From Marinomonas maritima (GTDB lineage Bacteria > Pseudomonadota > Gammaproteobacteria > Pseudomonadales > Marinomonadaceae): DNA of 64,000 nucleotides. Positions 59,514 to 64,000 of this stretch are shown here, piece after piece. A model generated the notes under the pieces. It worked only from the letters and a program-made list of their open reading frames with translations. It was not told where the DNA came from and did no database searches. Each line of letters starts with the position of its first letter. The stretch's first letter is position 1. Location of the stretch: NCBI RefSeq assembly GCF_024435075.2, contig NZ_JAMZEG020000001.1:186001-250000 (forward strand), read 5' to 3'. The position numbers and the translations under genes were made by a program.

Positions 59514-61508
59514 ATGGCCCGTTGGGGATTGCGTGGTAAATCGTTATTTGCTTTGGCAAGTACTTGTCTTTTTGCGCTGCTAATCATCGCAGTGATTGGT
59601 TGGTCTTTTATTCAAAAAGGGCAAGAATATTCAGCAGAGAATTACGCGAACAGTTTTACTCAGTTAAATTATCAACGCATATTAACACCAGTCTCAAGAG
59701 AAGTGGCGTTGGCAGAACGCTTTGCTAATTCAACGGTTATAAAAGCGTGGTTGAGTAACAGTGAAGACCTAGAATTAGAAAGGCGTTGGCTTGAAGAAAC
59801 TCAAGGTTATCTTGATACCTTTCAAAATCACGCCATGTTTATTGTGAATGATTCGACGCGACAATATTACTTTGCAGACCACGAAAATACTCTGTCAACG
59901 ACGCCAAAATACACCCTAAGTAAAACGAACAATACCGACAGTTGGTATTTCTCTACGCGAACTAAAACCGAGCCTTTTAGTATCAATGTGAACTACGACG
60001 AAGTGCTTAAGGCTATGAAGGTTTGGATTAATTTTCCGGTTCGTAATCAAGGCCAGTTTATTGGTTTAGCGGGAACAGGCTTTTCATTGGATCGCTTTAC
60101 AGCGCAATTTCTTGAGAACCAAGTTCAGGGTGTGACGCCTTTTATTATCAATGCTGACGGCGCTATCGAAATACACCGAAATAAAGCACTAATTGCCTAC
60201 AATGCGAAACAAAGTGGCAGTAATGTGCGATCTATTTATTCATTGTTAGACGATGACGAGTCTAAAAAAAGAGTAAAAGAAGCATTAACTCAAGCGCAAA
60301 GCGAAGAGGGAAAAGTCACTACTGTGAACGTGCAGCAAGATGGGCATAAACAGTTGATGTCTTTTGTGTATTTTCCGTTATTAGATTGGTTTGTCGTAAC
60401 CAATATAGATTTGGCCAGTGTCAGTATTTTTGATGCTAGTTTAGTGTTGCCTGCGGCCAGTGCTTTTGTGTTGCTGTTGGTACTATTGCTCGTGGTTTTT
60501 GGCTTTGTGGTGGAACGTTTATTGATAGCGCCGATTCGTCAGTTACAACAGTCAGCGAAAACCATTGCCAGCGGTTCCTATAATGTATCATTGGCAGCGA
60601 ATGGTAATGATGAAATAGGAGACTTAAGCAAAACCTTTAATAAAATGGCGCAACAAGTAAGAAACCATACTCAAGAACTGGAAGAAAAAGTACAGGCTCG
60701 GACGGCGGAGTTAGAGAAGGTTCATGAAAAGGTAGTAGAGGCACATGGGAAAATTGGCGCGTCTATCGATTATGCCAGTTTGATTCAAAGGTCGATTCTT
60801 CCTGATCGTCAAATGCGTCAGTTATTAGGGGAGGAGTACAGCGTCATTTGGCGTCCCCGTGATGTAGTTGGTGGCGATTTTTATGTGTTCCACACCACGG
60901 ATGAAGGGTGTTTGTTAGGGATTGTTGATTGCGCGGGACACGGTGTTCCAGGGGCCTTGATGACCATGTTAATGCGTGCAGCCATTGATTATTCTATTGC
61001 TCGAATAGGGATTGAAGACCCTGCCGCTTTGCTGAGTTTGATTGATGACACGTTACGTTCAATGTTGGACGAAGAAGTCAGTGCCAAAAAAGTCGCAACC
61101 AATGCCGATGTCGGCTTGGTGTATATACCTAAAGACGGCAGTGTTGTGCGTTTTTCTGGCGCAAAAATTGCGCTTTATGCCAGTAATGGCGAAGAGTTCA
61201 TTAAATATGATTCTGGCCGTCGAGCATTAGGCGACCGTCGTAGAGGTGACTATGAGAATGCCGATTTGCCAATGACGGAATGGACCTATTATATGACGAC
61301 AGATGGTTTTCTAGATCAATCTGGCGGCGACAAAAACTTTGGTTTTGGTAATCAACGTTTTGAAGCATTAATAAAAGAGAATGCGGCTTTACCTTTAAAA
61401 GAGCAATCCGAGTTTTTTGAATCAGCGTTAGATCAGTACATGGGAGATCAACCGCAAAGAGACGACATTACACTGCTGTCATTCCGGTTTGATATTAATA
61501 ACCACTAA
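59514..61508 (+). CDS. siaA: SiaA: membrane PP2C-type protein phosphatase
   Basis: 664 residues, the same size as Pseudomonas aeruginosa SiaA. Membrane segment at about 10-32, periplasmic Cache domain (about 40-300), second membrane segment at about 308-338, HAMP (about 338-395), coiled coil, and a SpoIIE/PP2C phosphatase domain with DVVGGDFYVF and GIVDCAGHGVPGALMTML (metal-binding Asp residues). In the Sia system it dephosphorylates SiaC in response to an external signal. Followed by siaB, siaC, siaD. Confidence 0.9.
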   Translation: MARWGLRGKSLFALASTCLFALLIIAVIGWSFIQKGQEYSAENYANSFTQLNYQRILTPVSREVALAERFANSTVIKAWLSNSEDLELERRWLEETQGYLDTFQNHAMFIVNDSTRQYYFADHENTLSTTPKYTLSKTNNTDSWYFSTRTKTEPFSINVNYDEVLKAMKVWINFPVRNQGQFIGLAGTGFSLDRFTAQFLENQVQGVTPFIINADGAIEIHRNKALIAYNAKQSGSNVRSIYSLLDDDESKKRVKEALTQAQSEEGKVTTVNVQQDGHKQLMSFVYFPLLDWFVVTNIDLASVSIFDASLVLPAASAFVLLLVLLLVVFGFVVERLLIAPIRQLQQSAKTIASGSYNVSLAANGNDEIGDLSKTFNKMAQQVRNHTQELEEKVQARTAELEKVHEKVVEAHGKIGASIDYASLIQRSILPDRQMRQLLGEEYSVIWRPRDVVGGDFYVFHTTDEGCLLGIVDCAGHGVPGALMTMLMRAAIDYSIARIGIEDPAALLSLIDDTLRSMLDEEVSAKKVATNADVGLVYIPKDGSVVRFSGAKIALYASNGEEFIKYDSGRRALGDRRRGDYENADLPMTEWTYYMTTDGFLDQSGGDKNFGFGNQRFEALIKENAALPLKEQSEFFESALDQYMGDQPQRDDITLLSFRFDINNH

Positions 61509-61525
61509 TTATAAGGATAGGTGAG

Positions 61526-62062
61526 ATGAGTTCGCCAGATTTATATGGATTAAGAGAGCGCTTTGAGAAAGACAATATTTTATTGTGTTTTAATGGCCCT
61601 ATTTCCCGTAGTTTGATTGAGGAAATTGGTAATGCGTTAAAGAATTATTTGAAATCTGAACAGTTGTCACCGGCATCGGCTTTGGATGTGTTTGCTGCGT
61701 ACATTGAACTAACACAAAATATTAGACATTACGCAACGTCATCTCAATTAGCTGGCGCGGATACGGCAACCGTGATCGTGAGTCATTCCGATGGATGTTA
61801 TAGTGTTGCTGCAGGCAATATTGTTAGAGCAAGCGATGGTAGAAAACTGGTAGAGCGTATTGAGTCATTTGCAACAATGGACAAAGTAGAGCTGAAAGCC
61901 GCCTACAAAACCCAACTTCGCAAACCTCGTGATGAAGACGCAGTAACCGGAGCAGGACTAGGGTTAATCGACATGGCACGAAAATCTTCGAAACCGATGG
62001 AAGCAACGCTTAAAGAGATCGGGAACGACACAGCCTATTTTAGTCTAAGTATACAAATCTGA
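61526..62062 (+). CDS. siaB: SiaB: SiaC-specific kinase
   Basis: 178 residues, SiaB family with a GHKL-like fold. YIELTQNIRHYA is the N-box-like motif at about residue 60, and GAGLGLIDMARKS the glycine-rich box at about 140. Kinase that phosphorylates SiaC in opposition to SiaA. 17 bases after siaA. Confidence 0.88.
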   Translation: MSSPDLYGLRERFEKDNILLCFNGPISRSLIEEIGNALKNYLKSEQLSPASALDVFAAYIELTQNIRHYATSSQLAGADTATVIVSHSDGCYSVAAGNIVRASDGRKLVERIESFATMDKVELKAAYKTQLRKPRDEDAVTGAGLGLIDMARKSSKPMEATLKEIGNDTAYFSLSIQI

Positions 62063-62066
62063 GAAA

Positions 62067-62447
62067 ATGAATATGAATGATTTATTAATAGAGGGAACCG
62101 CTTCGTCTCCTACTGTAAGAGGAGAGTGGAAAAGTGGAACATTGTATATGGAAGGAGATTCCTACCCAGAAAATTCTTATGAGCTTTATGGTCCTATGGT
62201 TGCTTGGGTAGAGCGTTATCTTAAAGAGCGTTCTGAACCACTGACGCTTGAACTGACATTGTTGTACCTTAATACAAGTAGCATCAAGGTAATGATGGAC
62301 ATGTTTGATGAAATGGAAGAGCGTTTTCAAGAAGGTCGCCAAGTGGCTGTAAACTGGTACTTCGATGAAGAAAATGAACGCGTGGCTGAGTTGGCTGAAG
62401 AATTCAAAGAAGATTGTACGTTTCCTTTTAAGATCATAGGCAAATAA
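62067..62447 (+). CDS. siaC: SiaC: partner protein controlling the diguanylate cyclase
   Basis: 126 residues (DUF1987), the same length as P. aeruginosa SiaC. YLNTSSIKVMMDMFDEME at about residues 65-82 contains the Ser/Thr target region of SiaA/SiaB. Unphosphorylated SiaC binds and activates SiaD. 4 bases after siaB and directly abutting siaD. Confidence 0.9.
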   Translation: MNMNDLLIEGTASSPTVRGEWKSGTLYMEGDSYPENSYELYGPMVAWVERYLKERSEPLTLELTLLYLNTSSIKVMMDMFDEMEERFQEGRQVAVNWYFDEENERVAELAEEFKEDCTFPFKIIGK

Positions 62448-63227
62448 ATGAAGACAGATTTCGCTGAACTTGAAAAAAACATTCAGGATATTCTGGCGGC
62501 ACCTGAGTATCAGGATCACCCTGCAAGCAAAGCATTAAGCCAGCTTTGGGAAGTCAATCAAGAACAGTGGAGTCGCATGGATCGCTTAACTCGATTGTCT
62601 GATTCATACCAAGATGTCATGATTCAACAGGGAAAAAGCCTTAGTGAACGATTTGACAAACACGTACGACAATTAGAAAAAATGACACGGATTTCAGATC
62701 GCTACCAGCGCAGTTTACGGCAGCTGAATATCGAACTGGAGAAGACCTCATTAGTCGATCCGCTGACGGAACTGCCCAATCGACGAATGATAATGAAGCG
62801 CTTATCTCAAGTGTTTGACGGTCAGCAAGAAGAAGGCTTAAGCGTTGCGATGATCGACATTGATTACTTTAAAAAAGTAAATGATGAGTTTGGTCATCAA
62901 GTGGGCGACGAAGTACTAATTGCTTTGGGCAGATTAATGGAAAGTGTGGTTGGTGATCATGGCGTTATCGGGCGCTGGGGCGGTGAAGAATTTTTAGTGA
63001 TATTGACCAACCCAAAATTTGAAGATGCGGTTGCCCTGCTTGAATCGCTTCGTTCTAAAGTGAGCGCTTATACTCATCAAATCGACGATAAAACCGTTTT
63101 AACCAGTGTTAGTATTGGTATTACAGAGTATCAAGACAAGGATACGGTGGACTCATTGCTTTCGAGGGCAGACAGCGCCTTATACTCCGTTAAATCCAAA
63201 GGGCGAAATAGCCTAGCGGTGGGATGA
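62448..63227 (+). CDS. siaD: SiaD: diguanylate cyclase
   Basis: 259 residues: N-terminal helical/coiled-coil stalk (about 1-95) that receives SiaC, then GGDEF domain with DPLTELPNRRM, DIDYFKKVNDEFGHQVGD and active-site GRWGGEEFLVIL. No RxxD inhibitory site precedes the GGEEF, so product inhibition is probably absent. Output is c-di-GMP, promoting aggregation/biofilm in Pseudomonas. Confidence 0.92.
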   Translation: MKTDFAELEKNIQDILAAPEYQDHPASKALSQLWEVNQEQWSRMDRLTRLSDSYQDVMIQQGKSLSERFDKHVRQLEKMTRISDRYQRSLRQLNIELEKTSLVDPLTELPNRRMIMKRLSQVFDGQQEEGLSVAMIDIDYFKKVNDEFGHQVGDEVLIALGRLMESVVGDHGVIGRWGGEEFLVILTNPKFEDAVALLESLRSKVSAYTHQIDDKTVLTSVSIGITEYQDKDTVDSLLSRADSALYSVKSKGRNSLAVG

Positions 63228-63258
63228 TGTAAAGCCGTTGTTTTTATTCTGCGAATAT

Positions 63259-63294
63259 AAAAAAGGGGCCTCTTAATGAGATGCCCCTTTTTTA
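63259..63294 (+). terminator. Terminator of siaABCD
   Basis: GGGGC / GCCCC stem with an inner TCT / AGA pair, bracketed by A and T runs (AAAAAA, TTTTTT). 32 bases after siaD. Confidence 0.9.
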
Positions 63295-63428
63295 TTTTGT
63301 CTGGTTACTCTTTTTGACAGAGACTTTGTCTCCTAGACATTGGTCTAAGAAATGTTTTATTGACTAGGATAAAAGAACACACTCCTTTACGTCGATAAAA
63401 ATGAACTTACCCAAATGAGAATAATAAT

Positions 63429-64000
63429 ATGGCCGCTATCGATATTCCTGAAGTCCATAAATTCATCGAAGCCATCCCACCTTTTTCGGGCTTAAGCCTA
63501 TTAGAGCGAAAGCAGGTATTGACTGGGGTGTCTATGTTGTATGTGCGTCAGGGGCAAACACTGGTGTTAAAAGAGGACGCGGCGACGGTGCACCTGATTC
63601 GCCGAGGCGCTTGTGAAATCCGCACACCCAAAGGCGGCTTGGTGGATCAAATTGCCGATGGTGAATGTTTTGGCGTGTCCAGTGTGATGGCGCAAAATCC
63701 TGACGGATTGCAAGTTGTCGCTATGGAAGACAGCCTTGTTTATCGCTTTGATAAAGCCCGTTTTATGGAAATGATTGAAGAAAGTGAAGCGTTTGGACTT
63801 TTCTTTGAACACACTCAACATAATCGCTTACGAAAACTCACCCGTAGCCAGAACCGCGAACTGTCGTCTCCCGCGTTGCAACTATCGACGCCCATTGCCC
63901 ATATTATGACGCGTCAGTTAATACAAGCTACGCCGGAAGAAACCGTACAAACTATTGCTATGCGCATGACGGAAGCGCGAGTTAGCTCCATTTTGGTAGT
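63429..64000 (+). CDS. Cyclic-nucleotide-binding/CBS domain protein, 3' end beyond the window
   Basis: 190 codons are visible from the ATG at 63429. Residues ~15-125 resemble a cNMP-binding domain (FSGLSLLERKQVL, VHLIRRGACEIRTPKGG, DGECFGVSSVM). From about 155 a CBS domain begins (PIAHIMTRQLIQATPEETVQTIAMRMTEARVSSILVV). Such proteins usually continue with a second CBS and DUF294 nucleotidyltransferase domains, which would lie outside. Role probably in signal transduction; specifics unknown. Confidence 0.78.
   Translation, partial: MAAIDIPEVHKFIEAIPPFSGLSLLERKQVLTGVSMLYVRQGQTLVLKEDAATVHLIRRGACEIRTPKGGLVDQIADGECFGVSSVMAQNPDGLQVVAMEDSLVYRFDKARFMEMIEESEAFGLFFEHTQHNRLRKLTRSQNRELSSPALQLSTPIAHIMTRQLIQATPEETVQTIAMRMTEARVSSILV

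Overview
The window looks like chromosomal DNA of a marine gammaproteobacterium of the Oceanospirillales, most probably Marinomonas or a close relative. This is an inference from gene content: the pyrE/slmA/argB/dut/coaBC/radC/rpmBG/mutM block is the usual gammaproteobacterial neighbourhood, and the flanks are rich in TRAP transporters, a siaABCD operon, methyl-accepting chemotaxis proteins and AraC/LysR/LacI regulators. No rRNA, tRNA, CRISPR array or intact insertion sequence was seen.

Layout. 1-6650: housekeeping block (pyrE, cut by the window edge; slmA, argB, dut, coaBC on the minus strand; radC, rpmB-rpmG, mutM on the plus strand). 6875-12104: a nucleoside uptake operon (BMP-type binding protein, double ATPase, two permeases) ending in cytidine deaminase. 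12305-18068: RlpA-like lipoprotein; a PatZ-like protein acetyltransferase divergent from an HDAC-like deacetylase; a HAD phosphatase; a GlxA-type regulator. 18256-22339: sulfate ABC transporter (sbp-cysT-cysW-cysA).

22492-26270 is a scar. A LysR gene is cut in two, its C-terminal part at 22492-22981 and its N-terminal part at 25636-25984. Between them lies about 2.65 kb of visibly AT-richer DNA with a frameshifted GNAT acetyltransferase, a small membrane protein, a SAM methyltransferase and a divergent MarR regulator with paired palindromic operators. The LysR 5' end is itself fused to a fragment of a short-chain dehydrogenase. 27046-28206 has no protein gene but holds a promoter, several nested hairpins and a strong terminator: a candidate structured RNA.

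29103-31506: trpR-trpE-trpG with a Trp operator-like palindrome. 31649-33088: small toxin/antitoxin-like accessory genes. 33092-34649: ElyC/YdcF-like protein and an SGNH hydrolase. 34807-39314: a TRAP transporter and a Cache-HisKA_3 kinase. Its likely NarL-type response regulator lies at 45625. Between kinase and regulator sits a six-kilobase envelope-lipid module: a RstAB-like two-component system, a PAP2 phosphatase, an EptA/MCR-like phosphoethanolamine transferase and DgkA. The 5' regions of the PAP2 and eptA genes are copies of one another, about 198 bp covering leader and the first 38 codons.

46514-54292: GH114-like secreted protein, AraC/LysE pair, Dabb protein, DJ-1/LysR divergent pair with a tandem 41-bp repeat, an HBM-type chemoreceptor, a small membrane protein and an isochorismatase-fold protein. 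54340-59200: a gluconate regulon in which GntR, GntK and a complete TRAP transporter share GntR-type operators. 59514-63227: siaABCD, a phosphatase/kinase/partner/diguanylate cyclase cascade controlling c-di-GMP. The window ends inside a cyclic-nucleotide-binding/CBS protein.
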